Assembly: GCA_905478225.1 (NCBI GenBank)
Contig: CAJQHR010000024.1
Coordinates: 1-64,000 of the forward strand
Length of the DNA stretch: 64,000 nucleotides
Reading direction: 5' to 3'
Source: an uncultured Crocinitomix sp.
GTDB taxonomy: Bacteria > Bacteroidota > Bacteroidia > Flavobacteriales_D > Crocinitomicaceae
Shown: positions 16,907 to 24,735 of the stretch, one piece after another
Numbering within the stretch: the first letter of the stretch is position 1
Layout of the letters: each line of letters opens with the position of its first letter
Made by a program: the position numbers and the translations under genes
Notes under the pieces: generated by a model
Database searches by the model: none
What the model saw: the letters and a program-made list of their open reading frames with translations, nothing else
Told to the model about the DNA's origin: nothing

Positions 16907-17548
16907 ATGCGAATATTTCCACTGTTTATCTTGTTTTTTGGTCTAATCCATAACGGAATGAGTCAAGAATTAAATCCTTATTTAGAAAAAGGGGATCTCT
17001 CATTAGGGTTGAGATCGACAACGAGTCTTTTCGGTCATGATAATGTTCCAGGATTAGGCACGGGAGGGCAATTTAGACTGCAACTATTCGATTTTTTAAG
17101 TACAGAATGGTTCGCAGATTGGATTACAATGGATTTGCAAGGTGCCGGTACTAGAAATAACGCCCATATTGGATGGTCCGTATTATTTTACCCTAAAAAA
17201 ACGGAAAAATTTATGACTTATTTAATTGCGGGTCATTGTTTTGATTATGCTGAAGTAACGCCACTAAGCACAGCTTTTCTCGACCGGACTGATGAAAGAA
17301 TTAGCCGTTGGAGTTCAGCCGTTCAGGGAGGAGTGGGGGCACATTATTTTTTGTCTGATCGCTTTAACCTCACGTTTTCTACCCAATATATGTTGCACTT
17401 AGGCCAACATTTGGATTATGAATTAATTCAATTGGCGGACGATAGTTATTATCTAGAAACGGATCATTCTAGCGCAGCAGAAGAAGCCATTGAAACACAT
17501 GTTTTATTGACGTTAAGTTTAAACTATAGAATTGCAGATTTATGGTAA
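16907..17548 (+). CDS. Outer-membrane beta-barrel protein
   Basis: 213 residues from ATG 16907, the start of a signal peptide (MRIFPLFILFFGLIHNGMSQ); the frame upstream adds 18 residues without signal character. The mature part shows alternating strands with aromatic girdles (WFADWITMDLQ, AHIGWSVLFYP, TYLIAGHCFDYAEV, VGAHYFLSDRFNLTFSTQYM) and ends NYRIADLW, an aromatic C-terminus typical for barrel insertion. Function unknown. Its last 7 bases overlap the next gene, so the two are co-translated and probably partner barrels. Confidence 0.78.
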   Translation: MRIFPLFILFFGLIHNGMSQELNPYLEKGDLSLGLRSTTSLFGHDNVPGLGTGGQFRLQLFDFLSTEWFADWITMDLQGAGTRNNAHIGWSVLFYPKKTEKFMTYLIAGHCFDYAEVTPLSTAFLDRTDERISRWSSAVQGGVGAHYFLSDRFNLTFSTQYMLHLGQHLDYELIQLADDSYYLETDHSSAAEEAIETHVLLTLSLNYRIADLW

Positions 17549-18126
17549 AGTTGAGCACAAAAGGAATGGTTTTGGCCTTAATTCTTGGCGTGTTTGCAGG
17601 AAATGTAAACGCTCAGGAAAATGAAACTGCACCAGATAAAATTAAAATTAAGACCGCTTTGTCTTTTTCGGCAGGACTGTTAACAGAGAATACGCAAACC
17701 ATTCAGCTGCATGGCTATATTGGTGTGCGTCCGAAACAAGGGCGTATTGAGTTGCGCGGTGATGGGTTTTATTTTGTAAACTCCGTTGGAGATCGTCCAC
17801 GATTTACGATTAATCATCAATTATATGCCGGAGCATTTTATCGTTTTTCAGATGCGCAAATTCAGCCTTATGTTGGTTTTCAACCCGGTATTGCCTATGC
17901 GCAATCGTCTGAATACGGTCGTTTTAATGAAGTCAGCAACGCTGTGCAGTATAAAAAAACAATTAACCCTGTGGGTTCAGTAACAGGAGGGCTCGATTTC
18001 TTCGCTGAGAAATTATTTTTCATGTTTATAGAGACCCGCTATATTTTTGGCAAACATAAAGCTGACTCTTACCCCGTTTTTCTGGATGAATGGCGTTTTT
18101 CCTTTGGTTTAGGGTTCCATTTTTAG
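17542..18126 (+). CDS. Outer-membrane beta-barrel protein, partner of the preceding gene
   Basis: 194 residues. A signal peptide (KGMVLALILGVFAGNVNAQ) is followed by antiparallel strand patterns (LHGYIGVRPKQGRIELRGDG, QLYAGAFYRFSDAQIQPYVG, LFFMFIETRYIFG) and a C-terminal aromatic (FSFGLGFHF). Size fits an eight- to ten-stranded barrel of the OmpW or opacity type. It overlaps the previous barrel gene by 7 bases. No function can be assigned. Confidence 0.76.
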   Translation: MVKLSTKGMVLALILGVFAGNVNAQENETAPDKIKIKTALSFSAGLLTENTQTIQLHGYIGVRPKQGRIELRGDGFYFVNSVGDRPRFTINHQLYAGAFYRFSDAQIQPYVGFQPGIAYAQSSEYGRFNEVSNAVQYKKTINPVGSVTGGLDFFAEKLFFMFIETRYIFGKHKADSYPVFLDEWRFSFGLGFHF

Positions 18127-18294
18127 AGTTTCGTCTCCCTTTCAGGGAACTTTTCCATGTCTTGTGCGTTTTAGAATAGGGTTTCCTTCTTGTTGGTTCG
18201 ATAATTGAGTGTCAACGACGTAATCAATGACTACTACAGGTTAGAGGATTTTAATTGATTTATGTTATTTTTTTTCGTTAAATTGGAGGTTCGC

Positions 18295-20472
18295 TTGAAA
18301 CGTTTTTTATCACTCATATCAGCCCTTGTACTTAGTACGCAACTTTATGCTTCTCATATTGTTGGGGGAGATATGTATTATGATTGTTTAGGCGGAAACA
18401 CGTATCAAATTACACTGAAAATATACCGCGATTGCCTTTCTGATGGAGCTGACTTCGACCCTATATTACCAGTGACAGTTTTTAACGGTTTAAATGTGCA
18501 AATTGATCAATTTACAATTCCTTACCCAGGAAGCGTAACATTGGATGTTCTTTTTGATAATCCTTGTATTACATTGCCTTCAGATATTTGTGTAGAAGAA
18601 GCTATTTATCAAAAAACAGTGACTTTACCCGATTCTCCTACCGGCTATACGTTATCATATCAACGTTGTTGTAGAGGTCCGGCAGTAACAAACTTAAACG
18701 ATCCTGATGATGAAGGATTAACCTTGCAAATTGATATTCCGCCAACTTCATTTGCTGTATGTAATAGCAGTGCGCGCTTTACAAATTATCCACCATTGGT
18801 TTTGTGCTCCGGACAGGAGATTGAGTTTGATCATTCAGCTATTGATCCAGACGGGGATCTTTTAGTTTATGAATTATGTTCACCGTTTGGTGGTGGATCA
18901 AGTGTTTTACCAGCGCCAGACCCAGCTTCTCCGCCTCCATATGATCCAGTAGTTTGGGGTCCTGGTTTTTCGGCTACTGATCCTTTCGGAGATGGTGATT
19001 TAACAATTGATCCTGTTACGGGAATGGTAACCGCGTTGCCTGAAGCTCCCGGACTGTATGCGGTTGGTGTATGTGTAAACGAATATCGAGATGGAAATTT
19101 AATTAGCACCTCTCGACGAGACTTTTTGTTTAAAGTACTTAATTGTGATATTGAATTGGAGGCTGAGGTTGTGCCGCAAGAAGAGTTAACCACTTTTGTT
19201 TCATTCTGCCAAGGATTGGAAATTTTCTTTGAAAACAACAGTTACGGTGGTGAATTTTATAAATGGGACTTTGGTGTGTCGGGTATTGGTACAGATATAA
19301 GTTCAGAGTTTGAACCTTCTTACACATTTCCTGGTCCAGGCACTTATGAGGTAATGCTGGTTGTTAATCCAGGTTGGCCTTGTACAGATACCTCTTTCGC
19401 AACGTTCATTGTTGCTAATGAGATTACGGCTTTTTTCACCTCACCTGATGCGCAATGTATTGTGGATAATAGTTTTGATTTTATGGGGGAAGGTGTTTAT
19501 CCTGCTGAAGGGGACGGAACCACTTTTGAATGGAACTTTGGGGGATCCTCTATTCCACTGTTTTCGACGGTTGAAGATCCAACAGGTGTTGTGTTTACCG
19601 AGGGAGGTCCGCATAATGTCACCTTTACTGTTAACTATGATGTTTGTACGGTTTCGCATACGGAAGAAGTTTTTGTATATGTGGAGCCTACAATTAATTT
19701 TACGGTACCTGACGAATTAAAGTGTGCGCCTTATACCGCCTACTTTACCGACCTTTCTTTTGCCCACACTGAGATTTTTTATTCATGGGATTTTGGAGAT
19801 GGCATTGGTACTTCTGATGAACAACATCCCGTATACGTTTATAATGAGGTGGGGGTTTATGATGTCACACTAACGATATGGACTATTGATGGATGTATTG
19901 ATACGTTGACCTTGATGCGCGAGAATTTAATTGAAATATTCCCGAGTCCTACTTCAAACTTTACGGTAACACCTGATATTCAAGACGAGTATCACGCTGA
20001 CTTCTTTTTTACCGATCATTCTGTCGATGGAGTAGAGCAATGGTTCTATTTTGCAGATGGGGATTTTTCTTCAGAAACCGAAGTGTGGCATAACTATACT
20101 GAGCCTGGTGTTTATTATCCGTGGCAAATTGTAATCAATGAATATGGTTGTAAGGATAGAACCTATCAACAGGTGACCGTTATTCCGGTAATTCCCGTGT
20201 TGGTTCCAAGCACATTCACACCAGATGGTAACGAATTGAATAATATTTTTAAACCGGTTTTCTATGATGATGAGAATCAAATTTACCACATGCTTATTTA
20301 CAATCGTTGGGGTGAATTAATCTACGATTTCAACGGGGCTGGGGGTTCTTGGGATGGCTCTTATAATGGTGTTGTTGCTCCAGATGGGGTTTATATTTGG
20401 AAAATCATTTACAATGAATATGATACGGGGTTACCTACGGAAATTGGTGGTCATGTGACTCTTTTAAGGTAA
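18295..20472 (+). CDS. PKD-domain surface protein with T9SS type B sorting domain
   Basis: 725 residues. I use the TTG at 18295: it has GGAGG at 18285-18289 and starts a signal peptide (KRFLSLISALVLSTQLYA). An ATG at 18262 is open but lacks these. The N-terminal domain SHIVGGDMYYDCLGGN with many Cys is shared by large Bacteroidota surface proteins. PKD domains follow (YKWDFGVSGIGT, FEWNFGGSS, FYSWDFGDGIGTSDEQHP). The last 85 residues are the gliding-motility C-terminal domain (VPSTFTPDGNELNNIFKP, IYNRWGELIYDF, GHVTLLR). It is exported by T9SS to the cell surface. Confidence 0.92.
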   Translation: MKRFLSLISALVLSTQLYASHIVGGDMYYDCLGGNTYQITLKIYRDCLSDGADFDPILPVTVFNGLNVQIDQFTIPYPGSVTLDVLFDNPCITLPSDICVEEAIYQKTVTLPDSPTGYTLSYQRCCRGPAVTNLNDPDDEGLTLQIDIPPTSFAVCNSSARFTNYPPLVLCSGQEIEFDHSAIDPDGDLLVYELCSPFGGGSSVLPAPDPASPPPYDPVVWGPGFSATDPFGDGDLTIDPVTGMVTALPEAPGLYAVGVCVNEYRDGNLISTSRRDFLFKVLNCDIELEAEVVPQEELTTFVSFCQGLEIFFENNSYGGEFYKWDFGVSGIGTDISSEFEPSYTFPGPGTYEVMLVVNPGWPCTDTSFATFIVANEITAFFTSPDAQCIVDNSFDFMGEGVYPAEGDGTTFEWNFGGSSIPLFSTVEDPTGVVFTEGGPHNVTFTVNYDVCTVSHTEEVFVYVEPTINFTVPDELKCAPYTAYFTDLSFAHTEIFYSWDFGDGIGTSDEQHPVYVYNEVGVYDVTLTIWTIDGCIDTLTLMRENLIEIFPSPTSNFTVTPDIQDEYHADFFFTDHSVDGVEQWFYFADGDFSSETEVWHNYTEPGVYYPWQIVINEYGCKDRTYQQVTVIPVIPVLVPSTFTPDGNELNNIFKPVFYDDENQIYHMLIYNRWGELIYDFNGAGGSWDGSYNGVVAPDGVYIWKIIYNEYDTGLPTEIGGHVTLLR

Positions 20473-20784
20473 TTCATGCTACACCTAAGACAGACGCTAC
20501 AAAACGTAAATTTCTTTCATTTTTTTCTTGAGTTGAGTTTAAAAAATACGTATGTTTGTGAGCGGCTTATTTCAATAATCTTCTATAGATATTGTATCCC
20601 TTATAATAGGTCAAAATATACTCCCCCCACCAGTAATTCTTGGTAGAATTAAATAAAAAGCAGAACGTAAATAGATTACGGACTTATGCTATTATTTTGT
20701 ATCGATCTGACCGCCTCAGGCTGTCAGATAGGTTTGTTGTTGGTAGAAGTTATACGTGTTAAACTATAACTTAAAGAATAATTA
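20473..20784 (+). other. Intergenic region upstream of dinB
   Basis: 312 bases with no coding frame. It contains a 25-base near-perfect palindrome at 20705-20729 (listed separately) and AT-rich sequence. It should carry the dinB promoter. Confidence 0.45.
20705..20729. promoter_or_regulatory. 25-base palindrome upstream of dinB
   Basis: Arms ATCTGAC and GTCAGAT flank GCC-TCA-GGC. Eleven of twelve pairs are complementary around a single central base. It lies 55 bases before the dinB ATG. It could be an operator for a dimeric regulator of the SOS response or a stem-loop in the leader. No T-run follows, so it is not a terminator. Role inferred from position only. Confidence 0.42.
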
Positions 20785-21993
20785 ATGCAACGTTCAATAG
20801 TACACATGGACTTAGACACCTTCTTTGTATCGTGTGAACGCTTAATTGATAGTCAATTAAACGGAAAACCAGTTTTAATTGGAGGCACTTCGGATAGAGG
20901 TGTTGTGGCTTCGTGTTCATACGAGGCGCGCAAATTTGGAGTACATTCGGCCATGCCTATGCGCATGGCACGGCAACTTTGTCCTGAGGCAATAATTTTG
21001 CGTGGTAATAGTGGGGTTTATACGAAATACTCTCAATTGGTAACAGAAATCATTAAAGACAGTGTTCCCTTATATGAGAAATCATCCATAGATGAGTTTT
21101 ACATTGATTTAACGGGGATGGATCAATTTTTTGGATGTCAGCAACTGGCGTCAGAATTACGGGCCAAAATTATTCGCGAGTCAGGTTTACCCATTTCATT
21201 TGGTCTGTCGCCAAATAAAACGGTGTCAAAAATTGCAACGGGTGAGGCAAAGCCGAACAATGAAATTTTCATTTTAAGTGGAGAAGAAAAACCGTTTATG
21301 GCGCCACTATCAGTCCGTAAAATCCCTTCAGTTGGAGAAAAAACCTATCGGTCCTTATGCGATCTGGGGGTGAAAAAGATTCAATCCATTCAAGAAATGC
21401 CCATTGACATTATGCAAAAGGTATTTGGAAAAAATGGGGCAAACATTTGGAAAAAAGCAAACGGGATTGATTTGTCGCCTGTTGTACCTTATCGTGAGCA
21501 GAAATCCATTTCTACCGAGCGCACTTTTGATAAAGATACAATTGACGTAAAAAAATTGGAAGGCTTAATGGTTGCCATGGCAGAAAATCTGGTGTTTCAA
21601 TTACGCCGTGGAAATAAGCTAACGGCTTGCATCACAGTAAAAATTCGGTATTCCGATTTTCAAACCTATACGCTGCAAAAGAAAATTCCTTACAGCGCAT
21701 CAGACCATATGATTTTACCAATTGTTTTAGAGTTATTTCGACGGTTGTACAACCGCCGAATTTTAGTACGACTAATTGGTGTACGATACAGTCATTTAGT
21801 GGAGGGCGGCCACCAAATTGGCCTGTTTGAAGATCCTACAACCATTAAATTATACCAAGCTATGGATCTTATTCGCGAACGCTATGGAGACCGTTCCATT
21901 ATGCGCGCATCTGGCTTTGAAGCAAAAAGTATTAGCCGCTGGAATCCGTTTAACGGAGAACCGCCACCGCTTTTAGCGAATAGGAGGCGGTGA
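20785..21993 (+). CDS. dinB: DNA polymerase IV (Y family, DinB)
   Basis: 402 residues. Palm motifs: Asp9 in HMDLDTFF with the steric-gate aromatic at 13/14, and Asp103-Glu104 in SSIDEFYIDLTG. Finger motif SYEARKFGVHSAMPM is present, then the helix-hairpin-helix thumb (VGEKTYRSLCDLGVKKI) and the little finger (about 240-340). A clamp-binding motif QIGLF lies at 344-348, followed by a 54-residue tail. It copies past damaged bases and is error-prone. It is transcribed alone, with a palindrome upstream. A second possible damage polymerase (DnaE type) is at 53296. Confidence 0.94.
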   Translation: MQRSIVHMDLDTFFVSCERLIDSQLNGKPVLIGGTSDRGVVASCSYEARKFGVHSAMPMRMARQLCPEAIILRGNSGVYTKYSQLVTEIIKDSVPLYEKSSIDEFYIDLTGMDQFFGCQQLASELRAKIIRESGLPISFGLSPNKTVSKIATGEAKPNNEIFILSGEEKPFMAPLSVRKIPSVGEKTYRSLCDLGVKKIQSIQEMPIDIMQKVFGKNGANIWKKANGIDLSPVVPYREQKSISTERTFDKDTIDVKKLEGLMVAMAENLVFQLRRGNKLTACITVKIRYSDFQTYTLQKKIPYSASDHMILPIVLELFRRLYNRRILVRLIGVRYSHLVEGGHQIGLFEDPTTIKLYQAMDLIRERYGDRSIMRASGFEAKSISRWNPFNGEPPPLLANRRR

Positions 21994-22030
21994 AAAAAAA
22001 GCTGCGTTTGAGATGGAACACAAACGCAGC
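21993..22030 (-). terminator. Terminator of the 22038 lipoprotein gene, abutting dinB
   Basis: A 10-base perfect stem (22001-22010 and 22021-22030, GCTGCGTTTG / CAAACGCAGC) has a T8 run on the minus strand at 22000-21993. It therefore terminates leftward transcription from 22370. The tract touches the last base of the dinB stop codon, so the two convergent genes share no spare DNA. Confidence 0.88.
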
Positions 22031-22037
22031 AATAAGT

Positions 22038-22370
22038 TTACATATAAGGCTCTAAATCTTCACTTTTCTTACGCATGGCATCCCATTTCTCACAGGCTTC
22101 TGCATCAGTACGCTCAAAGTTAGTTCTAGCAACTTCATCTACTTCTTGAATTTTATCAACTAATTTACCAAACTCTTCTTCCTCGTCAGATCCAACCTCA
22201 CCATCTGCTACCATAGCATTCATTTCGGTGGCAATAAGATCGAGTGCATCCACCACATCACATGCAGTTTCAAGTTCAGATACATTAATGTCTAATGCTT
22301 TTTTTCCACCACAACTTGTAATAGTAAAGCACAGCATTAAAGCGCTTCCAATTATAAAAGAATTTTTCAT
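22038..22370 (-). CDS. Small acidic lipoprotein
   Basis: 110 residues: signal MKNSFIIGSALMLCFTITSC with the lipidated Cys at 20, then GGKKALDINVSELETACDVVDALDLI. The mature part is acidic and mostly helical and has two more Cys (TACDVV and AEACEKW) that could pair. No family recognised. It is the second gene behind the lipoprotein at 22395-22931 (24-base gap) and is followed by a strong terminator, so the two form one transcript. Confidence 0.75.
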   Translation of the reverse strand: MKNSFIIGSALMLCFTITSCGGKKALDINVSELETACDVVDALDLIATEMNAMVADGEVGSDEEEEFGKLVDKIQEVDEVARTNFERTDAEACEKWDAMRKKSEDLEPYM

Positions 22371-22394
22371 AGGATTAAATATACTAAAAATAGT

Positions 22395-22931
22395 CTAATA
22401 TTGACTACCACAAATATAAATATGACCTGATTTTAAATCTCTGAAGATTTCAAAGTCGTCAAAATCATCCTCGGCATAATAGCCCTCGTAATTTTCAACG
22501 TATTTGGGTAAAAACCAGTCAGGTTCTTCACTAATTATAGCATGCTTGTCATGATATTTAATCATTCCATTGTGGGCAATTAGTTCATCAAAAAAAGCAC
22601 TATCAGCTTCCAATTCAAAACTGAACGCATGCTCCAACCAAACGGGGTGGTCTGAACTCCAATAATCGCAATGAATAATTGTTAAGCGATCAGGCTTAGG
22701 TAAATTCATTGCCGATATAAAATGGGCATCACAGTTGATATCTCGATTAACCTGAACAGCAGCTGAATCAATGGTTTCAACAAAATCAATTTCCTCTGGA
22801 TCCGACATGGTGACGACACTATCCATCAAAGAATCTACTGAATTATCATTCAGGTCCGTGTCATTAGAACCAGCACAACTTACAAGAGCAATAGTAAGGG
22901 ATGTAAACAATCCTTTTCGGTGAATAATCAT
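22395..22931 (-). CDS. Lipoprotein of unknown function
   Basis: 178 residues. The N-terminus MIIHRKGLFTSLTIALVSC has lipobox LVSC with Cys at 19, then an Asp/Ser-rich linker (SNDTDLNDNSVDSLMDSV). The remaining part is a globular domain (LPKPDRLTIIHCDYWSSDHP, WLEHAFSFELEADSAFF) ending in GHIYICGSQY. No family recognised. It is the first gene of a two-gene unit with the small lipoprotein at 22038, on the opposite strand to dinB. Confidence 0.72.
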   Translation of the reverse strand: MIIHRKGLFTSLTIALVSCAGSNDTDLNDNSVDSLMDSVVTMSDPEEIDFVETIDSAAVQVNRDINCDAHFISAMNLPKPDRLTIIHCDYWSSDHPVWLEHAFSFELEADSAFFDELIAHNGMIKYHDKHAIISEEPDWFLPKYVENYEGYYAEDDFDDFEIFRDLKSGHIYICGSQY

Positions 22932-23075
22932 AAGTCTACAAGACCAAATGTAGGGATTTAATCTGAATTTTTTCTCAATCGTTTGAAATTAGGGGTTTTA
23001 TCCCATTTCACTTTAATAATACCGAGGTTGGTCGGATGCCCGGAAATAGATTTTAACCCTAAATAGTTACCTTTA

Positions 23076-23657
23076 ATGAAAACTGACATAAAGTATCAGC
23101 TGAAAGATTTAGAAATCATATCGCAAATTAGAAAAGGACGGACAAACAAGGCTATTAAGGTCTTGTATAAAGAGTTTCCGAAAGTGAAAGCTAACATCAT
23201 GTCTAGTGGGGGTGACTCAGAAATAGCGCAGGAAATATTTCATGATAGTTTAATTTTATTAATCGAAAAAGTTTCCGATCCAAAATTTGAATTAACCTCA
23301 AAATTGACAACTTATTTGTACGGAATTGCGCGTTTCATGTGGAAAAATGAAGCACGTAAACGACAAAAAAATCCAGAATTAGAATGGAAAGACACCTTAA
23401 TTCTAACCGCCGACGATTTAGATTATAATTCGGAAAAGGAAGTAGAGTTAAAAATGTTAGAATCGGTTCTATCACAAATTACTGAGCGCTGCAAAAAAGT
23501 GTTTGAGCTCTTTTATTTTAAAAAAGAAAGTATGAAAACAATCGCTGAAAAACTCAAATTTTCGAGTGTAAATTCAGCAAAAACTCAAAAATATAAGTGC
23601 ATGGAAAAAGCCATGTCACTTGCCAAAGATATTAAAACCGCTACCTCAATCAATTAA
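23076..23657 (+). CDS. RNA polymerase sigma-70 family (ECF) factor
   Basis: 193 residues. Region 2 covers about 30-110 (FHDSLILLIEKVSDPKFELT, LTTYLYGIARFMWKNEARKR). Region 4 (about 125-180) contains a helix-turn-helix, ITERCKKVFELFYFKKESM then MKTIAEKLKFSSVNSAKTQK. There is no region 1 or 3, so it is of the ECF type. It directs core polymerase to a small regulon. The gene that follows after 3 bases encodes a membrane protein with an anti-sigma-like N-terminus, its likely antagonist. Confidence 0.9.
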   Translation: MKTDIKYQLKDLEIISQIRKGRTNKAIKVLYKEFPKVKANIMSSGGDSEIAQEIFHDSLILLIEKVSDPKFELTSKLTTYLYGIARFMWKNEARKRQKNPELEWKDTLILTADDLDYNSEKEVELKMLESVLSQITERCKKVFELFYFKKESMKTIAEKLKFSSVNSAKTQKYKCMEKAMSLAKDIKTATSIN

Positions 23658-23660
23658 ATA

Positions 23661-24710
23661 ATGAGATCAGAATTGACCACCTTAGAACAAATTGACATGT
23701 ATTTGTCTGGCAATTTATCGCCAGCCGATCATGCTACTTTTGAAGCTAAAATTAGCGCCGATCCTAGCTTAGAAAGTGCAGTAAATCAGCAACAAGAACT
23801 TATAAAAGCCGTGAACCGAAAGGCCTTACGCGCCCAAATAAATGCAACCGCTGCTGCAGGAGGTGGAGCAAGCGGAATGAGCAATTTATGGATTGGAATA
23901 ACAAGTGTGGTTGGAGTGGGATTATTAACTGCTGGGTTGGTTTATTTTAATATGGATACTGAAACAGTAATGGATGATACGAACTTGGCGATAGAGGATT
24001 CTGAGATTACTGTAATTGATTCAACTATAATTGACTTTGTCCCTGAAGAAGAAACGTTGATTCATGAAGAACCCGAAACGATATTTTCTTCTGTTAACTC
24101 CTACGAAAAACTGGATGAAAATCAAATGAATAATGCTGTAATTCCTTTGCCTCAATGGGAAAATGTAGTTGAAGAAAATGCAACGAATGATGGTGACGCT
24201 TCCAATGAAATTGAGAATAGCGAAAATATAGTTGATAGAAGCGATAGTGATATTATAATTGGTAAGGATCGAACTCGCCGTGCAAGCTATCCAGGCGGTC
24301 ATTACGCAATGGATAAATTTATAGACAAAAATTTACATTATCCTAAATCTGCTCGCAACAAAGGGATAGAAGGTGTGGTGCGCTGTGAATTTTTTGTTAC
24401 GGGGGATGGTTTAATTACTGAAATTGATGCAAAATGTACTAAAATGAGCGAACGTGATGGACCGGCATTTAATGATGTAAAAATGTTGTTGAATAAAAAA
24501 ATCATGAATGCTTTCATTAATAATGCGACACATATTTTGAGAACAATGCCAAATTGGGAACCTGCAAAGAATTCGCAAGGAAATGCCATATTATCTCCCC
24601 AGCGCATGTACTTCAATTATGATTTAGATAAAGGCTGTTTGGTTTATCAATTGGATGATGTACCTTTTGTCCAAAAGGATGGGTTGGACCACGAAAAGGA
24701 AAGGAAGTAA
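23661..24710 (+). CDS. Anti-sigma-like membrane protein with TonB C-terminal domain
   Basis: 349 residues. 1-60: cytoplasmic helical segment (LTTLEQIDMYLSGNLSPADH, FEAKISADPSLESAVNQQQE), with the layout of sigma-binding domains. 75-97: one membrane helix (LWIGITSVVGVGLLTAGLVY). 100-205: acidic, disordered periplasmic linker. 210-322: TonB C-terminal domain (YPGGHYAMDKFIDKNLHYPK, GIEGVVRCEFFVTGDGLI, MPNWEPAKNSQGNA) with a roughly 25-residue insertion near 265-290. It is translationally adjacent to the sigma gene. Likely role: hold the sigma factor and release it on an envelope signal. The TonB fold in place of a FecR-type sensor is unusual. Confidence 0.82.
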   Translation: MRSELTTLEQIDMYLSGNLSPADHATFEAKISADPSLESAVNQQQELIKAVNRKALRAQINATAAAGGGASGMSNLWIGITSVVGVGLLTAGLVYFNMDTETVMDDTNLAIEDSEITVIDSTIIDFVPEEETLIHEEPETIFSSVNSYEKLDENQMNNAVIPLPQWENVVEENATNDGDASNEIENSENIVDRSDSDIIIGKDRTRRASYPGGHYAMDKFIDKNLHYPKSARNKGIEGVVRCEFFVTGDGLITEIDAKCTKMSERDGPAFNDVKMLLNKKIMNAFINNATHILRTMPNWEPAKNSQGNAILSPQRMYFNYDLDKGCLVYQLDDVPFVQKDGLDHEKERK

Positions 24711-24735
24711 TGACGCGGACAATTGCTATCATGCC

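Noticed and set aside
18867-19238. Antisense open frame of 123 codons inside the PKD surface gene
   Set aside because: It mirrors a strongly coding plus-strand gene with repeat composition, is rich in Ser, Pro and Gly, and has no start signal. The same holds for minus frames at 36772-37011, 39746-40036, 41471-41749 and 60351-60745.
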